This document shows, piece after piece, positions 1 through 6,954 of a stretch of DNA of 7,682 bases. Each line of letters opens with the position of its first letter. The stretch's first letter is position 1. The notes beneath the pieces are model-generated. The model made no database searches, was not told the DNA's origin, and worked only from the letters and a program-made list of their open reading frames with translations. Source of the stretch: Desulfobacteraceae bacterium (lineage in GTDB: Bacteria; Desulfobacterota; Desulfobacteria; Desulfobacterales; Desulfobacteraceae); assembly GCA_023140455.1 (NCBI GenBank), contig JAGLLQ010000632.1:1-7682 (forward strand), read 5' to 3'. The translations under genes were made by a program, and so were the position numbers.

Positions 1-731
1 TGATCTTTAATCATCATCTTCATTGTTTTATGTCTTGTTTTTTCACATTGCAAGATCGTTTTATCAATAAGCAGTTGGATTAATTCAGTGCTTAATCCTT
101 GTTGCTGTACAAGTCCGGATGGCAATTCGTCTACAGAAATGATCGCTTTTTCATTACTATAAAATTTTATAGCTTTTGTATCACTATAAAATTCATTGTA
201 TCTATCAAAAGTCCAGGATACTATTGTATGAATGGTGCTATCGTCTATCTTAGCTGCAGATTTTGACTCAGCTGTGGGCGTGAGTTCAGTCTCAACAGGC
301 ATTAAATCATCCAGGGTGATTAAACCATGATCTGTTTGCAATGTTCCATGAATCATACTTAATTGTTTTGTATCAAGCAGCAATACAACCTGATCTCCAT
401 GGATATAAATTTTAGGGCAATACTTTTTGGCAAGTTCAGGATAAAGCAGAGGGTATGGTTCGAATTGGTCAGGTAGTTCGATTTCCCCAAGTGTTTTGTC
501 AATCAGAAGTGCCAAGGGTTTTGATTTGTTTTTACTTTTTAAAACAATGATCTTCGAGCCTGATATATTAAGATGCTTTTGTGCGAGAAAAGCTTCCAGA
601 AAGAGAAATATGTAGTTGGTATTATTAATTTCACAATCTTTGAGGTTATCTATATTAAAAGTAGAAATTATTTTGGAGGTCTCAAGCCCCAATAGGAATT
701 TACCAGCTTTAACCAAACAAATTTTTTCCAT
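1..731 (-). CDS. Divergent CheW-like protein with C-terminal extension (3' end outside window)
   Basis: The frame opens with ATG at 731-729, three bases after the kinase stop, and has no stop through base 1; 243 residues are visible. A purine-rich site (AGGAA, within the kinase's last codons) lies about nine bases upstream, so translation is probably coupled to the kinase. Residues 1-125 look like a CheW fold: MEKICLVKAGKFLLGLETSK, then KPLALLIDKTLGEIELPDQF (71-90), then GDQVVLLLDTKQL (112-124). The middle lacks the GIxNxRGxIxxVVNL signature of typical CheW proteins and instead has LFLEAFLAQKHLN. From about residue 145 a Thr/Ser/Ala-rich linker leads to a segment I do not recognise (about 165-243; SWTFDRYNEFYSD, DELPSGLVQQQGL). 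It is probably a second adaptor or scaffold that modulates the kinase. CheW-fold membership is likely; the role of the extension is unknown. Confidence 0.8.
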   Translation of the reverse strand, partial: MEKICLVKAGKFLLGLETSKIISTFNIDNLKDCEINNTNYIFLFLEAFLAQKHLNISGSKIIVLKSKNKSKPLALLIDKTLGEIELPDQFEPYPLLYPELAKKYCPKIYIHGDQVVLLLDTKQLSMIHGTLQTDHGLITLDDLMPVETELTPTAESKSAAKIDDSTIHTIVSWTFDRYNEFYSDTKAIKFYSNEKAIISVDELPSGLVQQQGLSTELIQLLIDKTILQCEKTRHKTMKMMIKD

Positions 732-734
732 TAT

Positions 735-3668
735 TTAATTTCCTGTTTTTAATTTTCTGGTTGATAAGGCAGGCTCAATAATACCATTAATAAGAGATAG
801 CAATTGATCATCCTTAAAGGGTTTGGTGACAAACCCTCGGGCACCGAGTTCACTTGCCCTGTTTCTGTATTTTTTTGCACTTCTTGATGTAAGCATGAGA
901 ACAGGGATATCACAGTATTCAGAGTGCAGCTGCAGGGATTGCAATACATCAAAACCATTCATACGTGGCATTTCAATATCAAGGAGAATAAGGTCAAAAG
1001 AGTGTTGGCGAATCATTTCCATGGCATCGATACCATCTTTAGCAACACTGGAATGCCAGCCTTGATTGTTGACAAAATTAGTTAATACTTTTCTTATACT
1101 GAGGGAGTCATCTACAATTAAAATTTTATGATACTTATCATTTTTATTGGTTTCTAAACTTGCCTTTTTTACAGGTTTAATAGATGATTTTTGTCTGGAG
1201 AACAATTCTTCGGTATTTAAAATAGGTATCAGACTGCCGTTACCCATAATAGTTGCCCCTGCTATACATGGTACCCGGTTGTGGAGGTGAGACCCAAGTT
1301 TTTTAAAAACCACATCTTTTTTACCAATAATTGCATCCGCTACCAACACTCCTTTTTTATTGCCCACATCAACAAAGAGTGCAAAGAGGTCATCATTGGT
1401 TGGTTGGAGCATGGCCTTTAACTCCATAATTTCTGCAGGTCTGAGTAATGGTAATAATATGTTGTCAAGTTCATAATCATCTTTTGTACTCTGTTCGCAG
1501 TTTATCCTGAAAACCTTGGTGATATCACGAAAAGGTACAGCAAATTTCTCTTGACCAAATTTTACAAGAAGTGCTGGAAGTTGGGCAACTGCAATAGGTA
1601 TGCGGAGAATAAACTCAGTCCCTTTACCAGCAATTGATATAACTTCAATGTTCCCGTTAAGCTGTTTAACAGCGTGACCTACTACATCCATTCCCACACC
1701 ACGCCCTGAAATTGTAGTGGGCTGAGCTTTTATGGAAAAACCATGCTTGAAAATCAAGGCAGTTAACTCATCATTGTCCATGGTTAATATATCTGCTTTG
1801 GGATATAACTTTAATGCTTTTTTTCTAATTGCATCATAATCGAGTCCTTTCCCATCATCGGAAAAATGCATGTTTAGCCAGCCTCCCCGACGGATACATT
1901 TGATACGGATTGTTGCTTGTTTTGATTTCTTGGATTTTTTACGATCTTCAGGACTTTCTATGCCATGGTCAACAGAGTTGCGCAGTAAATGCATAAAAGG
2001 GTCTATCAAAACATTCCATACATGGGTATCCATCTCCATGGAATCACCTTCAAGTACAAGCTGAACAGATTTTTTTGTTACCCGGGCCGACTCTCTTATA
2101 GTTTTGTGTAAACGATTGGATAGTGTTGAAAACGGTGTCATTTTGATGAGTTGTATGGAATTTTGTATTTCAGTAATAACTCTGCGCTGCCTACCCATGG
2201 TAGAGTGCCACTCATTTTGTACTTTTAAAGTTTGATCCATGATTGAATTCAAATCAGCAACAGCCTCATTTAAAGAACGGATCATAATATGCAGATCAGA
2301 ATAGCGATCCATCTCCAGAGGATCAAAGTCATCAATGTCAACGTCAACATTTTGGTCTTCTTTTAGTGCAGGTCCGGTTACAGAGCTGAGGTGTGGTATT
2401 TCTGCCAGTTCTAACCCGGCTTCCAGATTTAACGTAATATCTTTCAGCCTTTTCATGGTATTATCAAATTCGCTCAGAGTGGTTTGCAAAAATTGAGAAG
2501 AGTCCTCATGGCTGCTGAGATTTATGGTCATATCACCGATAAGACCAAGCATCTGATCGACCTTTTGCATATCCACACGAAGTGTTTTAGAAGATTTAAC
2601 AGGCTTGATCTCTGGCTCGATTTTTTGTTTTTTCTTTGCATCACTGGAATTGATTTGCTTTTTTTCAAAGGCAGCACCAGATGACTCAGCCATGATAGTT
2701 TTAAAGACACTTTTAATCGAATCAATCTCATTAACAATTTGAATCTCTGGATTAATTGCAAGTTTCTCAAATATATCTGTACCATCAAGCATAGCTGTGA
2801 TGATCTCCGGGGACAGATAGTCAGATTCGTCATGCAGCCAATCAAGAAAGTCCTCAAATTCATTTCCAAAGCTTGCAACCGATTTAATACCGATTACTGC
2901 TGCAGCGCCTTTCAATGTATGTACAGAACGTCTGATGGAATGCAGTATTTCACGGTAATCATCGCTAATATTTGTCCTGTCATTGATTAAAGGCAAAAGC
3001 AGGTTAAGCTGCTCACCAATACTATTCAGATGGTCCTTTGATTCTTCATTGAAGCTCTCCAAAAATTCCAGATTAATATCTGACATTTCTGGGTCTATTA
3101 TTTCTGGGATAGACGTTTCCAATGGTATATCAGGTGGCATATCATTTTCTTCAAAGATATCCATATCAAAGTCTTCAAAAAAGGCATCTGAGTCTTCATC
3201 TTCTGAGAGTTGCCGTATGAAATTTTCCGCTGGTTTTTTCTTCTGGATCTCAGGTTCATCCACACTATCTATTGAGAAATTTCCAAATTCACTAAAGGCT
3301 GACAAAGCATTTTGAAAGAGTTTGTTATCTACATCCTTATCTGTTTCCAAAGAAGAACAATATGTGTATATGTGTGGGACAATTTCAGTCATAACATCAA
3401 TGAGCCGTGGACTTAAGGTCAGTTTGTCTTTTATAATATCATCCAGAACCATATTTATCAGGGTCGCAGTATTAGTAAGCTCATCTAAATTCATCATGGA
3501 TGTTACTCCCATGATAGTAGTTGTAAGGCTATGTAATTTACTGGTTATCTGATCTTTTTCGCTGTCTTTATCTGGCAGTAAAGAGAGAAGCTCTTCCATC
3601 TCAGGCAGAAGGCTCTTAACTTCTTTAATAAGTGTAAGAAAGACTGTCTTGTCCAATGGTTCTGTCAT
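735..3668 (-). CDS. cheA: Hybrid chemotaxis histidine kinase of the CheA/PilL (ChpA) type
   Basis: A 977-residue cytoplasmic kinase that autophosphorylates on an Hpt histidine and passes phosphate to receiver domains. Domains in order: a degenerate Hpt-like bundle (about 5-125; H46 in KLHSLTTT, but without the usual Lys-Gly after it); an acidic linker (about 135-195); a canonical Hpt (about 197-305; H250 in VHTLKGAAAVIGI); a CheA-type dimerisation start (LRVDMQKVDQMLGLIGDM, 363-380); the motif FDPLEMDRY (448-456), which I recall as characteristic of ChpA/PilL kinases; an ATPase domain with the N box HLLRNSVDHGIE (560-571), G1 DDGKGLD (604-610) and G2 GRGVGMD (655-661); a CheW-like regulatory domain (about 692-826); and a receiver (about 847-965) with D853/D854, phosphoacceptor D897, T927 and K949. 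All catalytic motifs look intact. With one canonical and one decayed Hpt it is simpler than Pseudomonas ChpA, which has many phosphotransfer domains. The TAA stop lies three bases before the next start. Confidence 0.96.
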   Translation of the reverse strand: MTEPLDKTVFLTLIKEVKSLLPEMEELLSLLPDKDSEKDQITSKLHSLTTTIMGVTSMMNLDELTNTATLINMVLDDIIKDKLTLSPRLIDVMTEIVPHIYTYCSSLETDKDVDNKLFQNALSAFSEFGNFSIDSVDEPEIQKKKPAENFIRQLSEDEDSDAFFEDFDMDIFEENDMPPDIPLETSIPEIIDPEMSDINLEFLESFNEESKDHLNSIGEQLNLLLPLINDRTNISDDYREILHSIRRSVHTLKGAAAVIGIKSVASFGNEFEDFLDWLHDESDYLSPEIITAMLDGTDIFEKLAINPEIQIVNEIDSIKSVFKTIMAESSGAAFEKKQINSSDAKKKQKIEPEIKPVKSSKTLRVDMQKVDQMLGLIGDMTINLSSHEDSSQFLQTTLSEFDNTMKRLKDITLNLEAGLELAEIPHLSSVTGPALKEDQNVDVDIDDFDPLEMDRYSDLHIMIRSLNEAVADLNSIMDQTLKVQNEWHSTMGRQRRVITEIQNSIQLIKMTPFSTLSNRLHKTIRESARVTKKSVQLVLEGDSMEMDTHVWNVLIDPFMHLLRNSVDHGIESPEDRKKSKKSKQATIRIKCIRRGGWLNMHFSDDGKGLDYDAIRKKALKLYPKADILTMDNDELTALIFKHGFSIKAQPTTISGRGVGMDVVGHAVKQLNGNIEVISIAGKGTEFILRIPIAVAQLPALLVKFGQEKFAVPFRDITKVFRINCEQSTKDDYELDNILLPLLRPAEIMELKAMLQPTNDDLFALFVDVGNKKGVLVADAIIGKKDVVFKKLGSHLHNRVPCIAGATIMGNGSLIPILNTEELFSRQKSSIKPVKKASLETNKNDKYHKILIVDDSLSIRKVLTNFVNNQGWHSSVAKDGIDAMEMIRQHSFDLILLDIEMPRMNGFDVLQSLQLHSEYCDIPVLMLTSRSAKKYRNRASELGARGFVTKPFKDDQLLSLINGIIEPALSTRKLKTGN

Positions 3669-3675
3669 AAATTAT

Positions 3676-3682
3676 CTCCTTT
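3676..3682 (-). promoter_or_regulatory. Ribosome binding site of the kinase gene
   Basis: AAAGGAG on the minus strand stands seven bases before the ATG at 3668, a near-ideal Shine-Dalgarno sequence and spacing, which supports that start for the 977-residue kinase. Confidence 0.8.
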
Positions 3683-3701
3683 GCCAACCCGAAGGGTATG
3701 G

Positions 3702-4328
3702 TCATGCAGTAGAAAAGTCATGTAAGCTACTTGAGGAAAGGAATTTGTCCAGGTCAAAAAGTAATATTTTTTTTTGGACATTCTCTTTCTCATAAAATGC
3801 CTGACCAAAAAGATATTTAGAAAGCATGTCTTTTTTTTGAGTTTTTTTAAATTTATTGGTCATTAAAGAGTATAAAGGACGAGTCGCAAGGATTTTATCT
3901 ACTATGACAGCTATTTCCATATCATCATTGTGGACAATGAGATAAGGTTCGGTGTCAACTGGTATCTGTGGCAAACGTGGTGAAGCGTTTTTTGTGTCAA
4001 AGAAAAGATTCAGGTTTACTACAGAAATAATTTCCCCTCTTATATTTGCAATACCGGTTATCCAATCAGGTAGCATTGGGAGTGGTTGTACCGATAGATG
4101 CTTCCCTGCTTCCAGAACTGCAGTTAAAGGGATAGCAAGCTGTTTGTTGCCAAGTTGAATGCAAACATGTCGTCCTATCTCTATTCTTTTCTGACCTTCT
4201 TCAACATCAAATGTATTATCCAGATTAAGATGCTCTACAGTTTTTATTTCATTGTCAATACAAGCGATTAGTTCTTTTAGTTTAGAGTCACCCTCTGGCT
4301 TAGATTTTTTGTTCCCAGTTTCTTTCAT
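3702..4328 (-). CDS. cheW: CheW/PilI-like chemotaxis adaptor protein
   Basis: A 208-residue adaptor that would link the receptor tip to the CheA-type kinase in the cytoplasm. The CheW domain spans roughly residues 50-200: the first strands HVCIQLGNKQLAIPLTAVLE, then the family signature WITGIANIRGEIISVVNLN (about 89-107), then YLIVHNDDMEIAVIVDKIL. It ends in KKILLFDLDKFLSS, the usual final strand and helix. An N-terminal stretch of about 50 charged residues precedes the domain; this is longer than in typical flagellar CheW (about 160 residues overall). The frame is open up to an ATG at 4382, which would add 18 residues overlapping the CheY gene. The start at 4328 is preferred because of its ribosome binding site and minimal overlap. 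Its place between a CheY and a PilL-like kinase gene fits PilI. The kinase gene starts 33 bases after the stop. Confidence 0.92.
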   Translation of the reverse strand: MKETGNKKSKPEGDSKLKELIACIDNEIKTVEHLNLDNTFDVEEGQKRIEIGRHVCIQLGNKQLAIPLTAVLEAGKHLSVQPLPMLPDWITGIANIRGEIISVVNLNLFFDTKNASPRLPQIPVDTEPYLIVHNDDMEIAVIVDKILATRPLYSLMTNKFKKTQKKDMLSKYLFGQAFYEKENVQKKILLFDLDKFLSSSSLHDFSTA

Positions 4329-4335
4329 CTTAAGC

Positions 4336-4704
4336 CTATCCTTCACCAACCATTTTTGATACCTCTTTAAGCAATACAGCATCGTCCCAAGGTTTGGTCA
4401 AATAAACATCAGCGCCTTGTTTTTTTCCCCAGAATTGATCAGATTTATGACTTTTGCTTGTTAACATGATGACTGGGATATGCTGTAGTGCAGGTGATTT
4501 CTTCATCTTTCTACAGGCCTGAAACCCATCCATGTTCGGCATGATTACATCAAGAATAACAAGGTCTGGTTCCTCAGATTGTGCTTTTTCTAAAGCCTGT
4601 TTTCCGTCAGTTGCTGTTATGATATCATAATTTTTAAGGACAGCAGATGCTGCTTTTAATCCAGTAGGGCTGTCATCTACAATAAGTATCTTTTTTTTTG
4701 TCAT
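4336..4704 (-). CDS. CheY/PilG/PilH-like single-domain response regulator
   Basis: A 122-residue stand-alone receiver domain of normal CheY length. The conserved residues are all present: D10/D11 (ILIVDDSPTG), phosphoacceptor D52 (LVILDVIMPNMDGF), T82 (VIMLTSKS) and K104 (YLTKPW). The segment QFWGKKQGADVYLTKPW before and around the lysine is of the kind seen in PilG/PilH proteins of type IV pilus chemosensory systems rather than flagellar CheY. With no output domain it should act by binding partner proteins, or as a phosphate sink for the kinase. I cannot tell PilG from PilH by sequence alone. A GAGGAG ribosome binding site lies at 4715-4720, ten bases before the ATG. The stop lies 7 bases before the preferred start of the CheW gene, suggesting translational coupling. 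Confidence 0.93.
   Translation of the reverse strand: MTKKKILIVDDSPTGLKAASAVLKNYDIITATDGKQALEKAQSEEPDLVILDVIMPNMDGFQACRKMKKSPALQHIPVIMLTSKSHKSDQFWGKKQGADVYLTKPWDDAVLLKEVSKMVGEG
4339..4344 (-). promoter_or_regulatory. Ribosome binding site that favours the ATG at 4328 for the CheW gene
   Basis: GAAGGA on the minus strand ends ten bases before the ATG at 4328-4326 and overlaps the end of the CheY coding region. An upstream in-frame ATG at 4382 has no comparable site and would force a 47-base overlap with cheY, so the internal start is preferred. Confidence 0.6.
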
Positions 4705-4761
4705 ATTCTTTTGTCTCCTCAGTATATCAAGTGAATTGGTGTATATTATTTAATGTTTAAG

Positions 4762-4789
4762 TGTATAAAAAATCCTTGAATTACTTCAA
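4762..4789 (-). promoter_or_regulatory. Possible weak internal promoter in the 88-base gap
   Basis: Read on the minus strand, TTGAAG (4789-4784) and TATACA (4767-4762) are separated by 16 bases. Each matches 4 of 6 bases of the sigma-70 -35 and -10 consensus. The region is very AT-rich, so a chance match is quite possible. It lies in the only gap longer than 33 bases in the window and would serve the CheY-CheW-CheA genes. No terminator-like hairpin with a U-tract was seen in the gap. Confidence 0.22.
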
Positions 4790-4792
4790 TTG

Positions 4793-5656
4793 TTATTGAA
4801 TATGCTTTTCCACTTCTGAGATCAGATTGTCCGGATTAAACGGTTTTGTGAGATAAGCATTGGCAGATGATAATTTCCCTCTGACCTTGTCTGTCAAACT
4901 TGCTTTGCTGGTTAACATAATTACCGGTGTTTTCTTTAAGTCATTATTGTGTCTAATCATATACAGAAGGCTATATCCATCTAATTTAGGCAGCATTACA
5001 TCTAAAATAACAAGATCGGGTTGCGCAATAGAAAGTTTGCTTAATGCTTCAACACCGTTATCTGATTCAACAACAAGAAAACCATGATTCTGAAGATTCA
5101 TTTTAATAACTTTTCTGGTAGTTGGACTGTCTTCCACAACAAGTATTTTTTTGACTATGGAAGAGTCAAATGGACCAAGGGCTTCTTTTGTCGAATATTT
5201 TGAAGCAAGGAACCTGTGACAATATTCTTTGAATTTCATGCGATTCTGGTACCCATTAATTTTTAAAGATAGTTCATATATCAGGTTTTCAACAAATTTT
5301 ATCGGATAATCAAACCTGTTAAATCCTAGTTTGGAGATCGTATCGTTTAAATGGGTTACTGCCCCTATGCCAATAAATTCGGTAAGTGTGTCTTCTAAAT
5401 AATCAAAATCTTCTTTGCTTAACAATAGTATATTTTGCAGTACGAAATTAATCAGCCCAAGTTTATATAATTCTACGATAATCTTACCAACTTTAGCAGG
5501 AGAAAATCCTGTGGCCAGTAAGATGTCTTTAACTGATTTTTCTCCATCCAGTATATTAAGCAGTTTGATCATATCTTTATCTATTTCACATTTCAATGAC
5601 CTTTTACTAGATCGTTTAAACACTGATTTTAAAAATTTTGCTTTATTGATTTTCAT
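4793..5656 (-). CDS. Response regulator with N-terminal winged-helix-like domain and C-terminal receiver (PatA/PilG-like arrangement)
   Basis: A 287-residue regulator whose receiver domain is C-terminal, the reverse of most response regulators. Residues 25-72 look like a small winged-helix module: ILDGEKSVKDILLATGFSPA, then VELYKLGLI. Residues about 85-145 are helical and include EFIGIGAVTHLNDTISKLGF. They resemble the helical 'IGPxA' domain (I believe DUF8082) found in bacterial signalling proteins; this match is from memory and tentative. The receiver covers about 169-287 with all key residues: acidic pair E175/D176, phosphoacceptor D219 in LVILDVMLPKLDGY, T249 and K271 (LTKPF). It is thus likely phosphorylated by the kinase encoded at 735-3668. 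Cyanobacterial PatA/PilG proteins also carry a C-terminal receiver, but their N-terminal PATAN/DUF4388 domain is not evident here. The start ATG has only a weak upstream purine run (AAGAAAAGA). The preceding gene ends 22 bases upstream. The output, whether DNA binding or protein binding, is unknown. Confidence 0.88.
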   Translation of the reverse strand: MKINKAKFLKSVFKRSSKRSLKCEIDKDMIKLLNILDGEKSVKDILLATGFSPAKVGKIIVELYKLGLINFVLQNILLLSKEDFDYLEDTLTEFIGIGAVTHLNDTISKLGFNRFDYPIKFVENLIYELSLKINGYQNRMKFKEYCHRFLASKYSTKEALGPFDSSIVKKILVVEDSPTTRKVIKMNLQNHGFLVVESDNGVEALSKLSIAQPDLVILDVMLPKLDGYSLLYMIRHNNDLKKTPVIMLTSKASLTDKVRGKLSSANAYLTKPFNPDNLISEVEKHIQ

Positions 5657-5678
5657 TATTGTCTTTTCTTAAGGATAG

Positions 5679-6941
5679 CTAATATTCAAGTTCAGGCGGC
5701 TTACCCGCTGCCTTACGAATTTGTTGCCAGAACTCTTTGCTGCGCGCCGCTTCTTTTCCTGACAAAGTGTCTATAGTTTTAAAATAATTCTGTTTGAATT
5801 TATCCATGTTTACATCTTCTGCCTTGTTACAGACTACTATATGAACGGTCTGTATAGATTGATGGTCAAAGGCTCGCCATTGCTGCTCATCCTTTAAAGA
5901 GATGTATTTATGGTTTTCAAGTGCTTTTATAATAGTTTTGGTATCAAATGTCCCTGCACGCTCAACCGCCTCTTTGTACTGATGTAAAATGGTATAGGCC
6001 GAGCCTGCTGAAGAGGATGGATAGGAGTGGTATCTGTCAGCATACTTTGTTACAAATTCTTTACCTTTGGTGTAATTGTAGCTGAAAGGGATATTCCAAC
6101 TCCAAGGGGTAGTGCCAATAATTCCTTCCATTACCTTTGGTCCAGCACTCATAGCATCATCTAATCCAAGAGTCGGAACTAAAATAGCCTGGAATTTTTT
6201 CTTTAATCCCATTTCTTCAAGCATGGTAAGGACACGCACCAGATCCTTGCCAAATTGTACCAGCACCAATACTTGGGACTTTACTGCTTTTGCCATGGAC
6301 AAAGCATTGGAAAAATCTTGATAGGTGGCTCCGGGAAAGGGAGTGTAAAAATTTCTATGCCTTTTCTCGTTGGTGGTCATACTGAAATTACGGATGGAAT
6401 TTTCTGTGGTACGTCCCCAAGTATAGTCAGCAGTGATGTAAAAAAACTTTTTACTGGATAATTTTTTTTTCATTAAATAATTAGAAAGACCTTTAGCAGC
6501 CATCCATGAATTGTAATATTCTCTGAATATATATTTATGACCTTCTTTACCTGTAGTGGCATTTGAGCCAGTCTGTGTGCCGAAATACAGTTTCTCTCTG
6601 GATTGAGCTGCTTTACCTCCGGCAATGGCCACAGAACTTGAGACACCACCAAAAATCATTTCGCATCTTTCTTGATCAATCAATTCAAGGACGTTTTTTG
6701 TGGACAGAGCAGGTTTGGATTGTGTATCTCTGGTGATCAACCGGATATCCCTGCCAAGGATTCCTCCCTGATTGTTAATCTCTTCAACAGTTAATCTTGC
6801 CGCATTATACTGGGCCTGCCCCTGAATTGAATAGGGACCGGTTTGTGGATAATTGAGTCCTATTTTTACAACATTAGCCCAACCATTCTGGTGGAGAGAA
6901 ATTATAACAATAGGAATAAGAACCCATTTAATATATTTCAT
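5679..6941 (-). CDS. Periplasmic substrate-binding protein, branched-chain amino acid/amide (type I) family
   Basis: A 420-residue secreted solute-binding protein of the LivJ/LivK/UrtA-like group (Peripla_BP_6 family, type I periplasmic binding fold). Residues 1-22 form a signal peptide: Lys at positions 2 and 5 (KYIK), a hydrophobic core VLIPIVIISL, and a probable cut after GWA. No lipobox cysteine is present, so a soluble periplasmic protein is expected. The mature start VVKIGLNYPQTGPYSIQGQ is the classic first strand and ligand loop of the family. It is followed by AARLTVEEINNQGGILGRDI (about residues 47-66) and by the GGVSSSVAIAG segment near 98-108 that lines the binding cleft. Length is normal to slightly long. 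The ligand cannot be told from sequence; amino acids, amides, urea or other small organic compounds are all possible. No permease or ATPase gene is nearby. The gene sits 13 bases after a chemoreceptor and upstream of the kinase genes, so a sensory role is more likely than transport (inference). Confidence 0.93.
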   Translation of the reverse strand: MKYIKWVLIPIVIISLHQNGWANVVKIGLNYPQTGPYSIQGQAQYNAARLTVEEINNQGGILGRDIRLITRDTQSKPALSTKNVLELIDQERCEMIFGGVSSSVAIAGGKAAQSREKLYFGTQTGSNATTGKEGHKYIFREYYNSWMAAKGLSNYLMKKKLSSKKFFYITADYTWGRTTENSIRNFSMTTNEKRHRNFYTPFPGATYQDFSNALSMAKAVKSQVLVLVQFGKDLVRVLTMLEEMGLKKKFQAILVPTLGLDDAMSAGPKVMEGIIGTTPWSWNIPFSYNYTKGKEFVTKYADRYHSYPSSSAGSAYTILHQYKEAVERAGTFDTKTIIKALENHKYISLKDEQQWRAFDHQSIQTVHIVVCNKAEDVNMDKFKQNYFKTIDTLSGKEAARSKEFWQQIRKAAGKPPELEY

Positions 6942-6946
6942 GCTTG

Positions 6947-6953
6947 CCTCCTT
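6947..6953 (-). promoter_or_regulatory. Ribosome binding site of the binding-protein gene
   Basis: The minus strand reads AAGGAGG, a full match to the Shine-Dalgarno consensus, five bases before the ATG at 6941. It begins one base after the receptor's TAA stop. This fixes the start of the binding-protein gene and implies both genes share one transcript. Confidence 0.85.
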
Positions 6954-6954
6954 A

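Noticed and set aside
749..958. A 69-codon minus-strand frame in the receiver part of the kinase
   Set aside because: It is an alternative frame over an intact receiver domain whose catalytic residues are in the main frame.
2528..2878. A 116-codon minus-strand frame within the kinase gene
   Set aside because: It is a shifted frame of the kinase coding sequence; the kinase frame covers the region without a break and carries the Hpt and dimerisation motifs.
2484..3552. Several plus-strand open frames of 66-110 codons across the kinase gene
   Set aside because: They lie fully inside a well-supported minus-strand kinase gene, have low-complexity Ser/Ile-rich translations that mirror its codons, and match no family I know.
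3687..3697. Small hairpin ACCC-TTC-GGGT just upstream of the kinase ribosome binding site
   Set aside because: Only four base pairs with a three-base loop; this occurs easily by chance and there is no supporting evidence for translational control.
4329..4382. Longer start at 4382 for the CheW gene, adding 18 residues
   Set aside because: It would overlap the CheY gene by 47 bases and lacks a ribosome binding site; the ATG at 4328 has a GAAGGA site upstream.
4785..4800. Inverted repeat TTCAAT-AACA-ATTGAA at the end of the winged-helix regulator gene, considered as a terminator
   Set aside because: The stem is six bases and nearly all A-T, it overlaps the stop codon, and the T-run follows some 17 bases later rather than directly. 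It is too weak to call.
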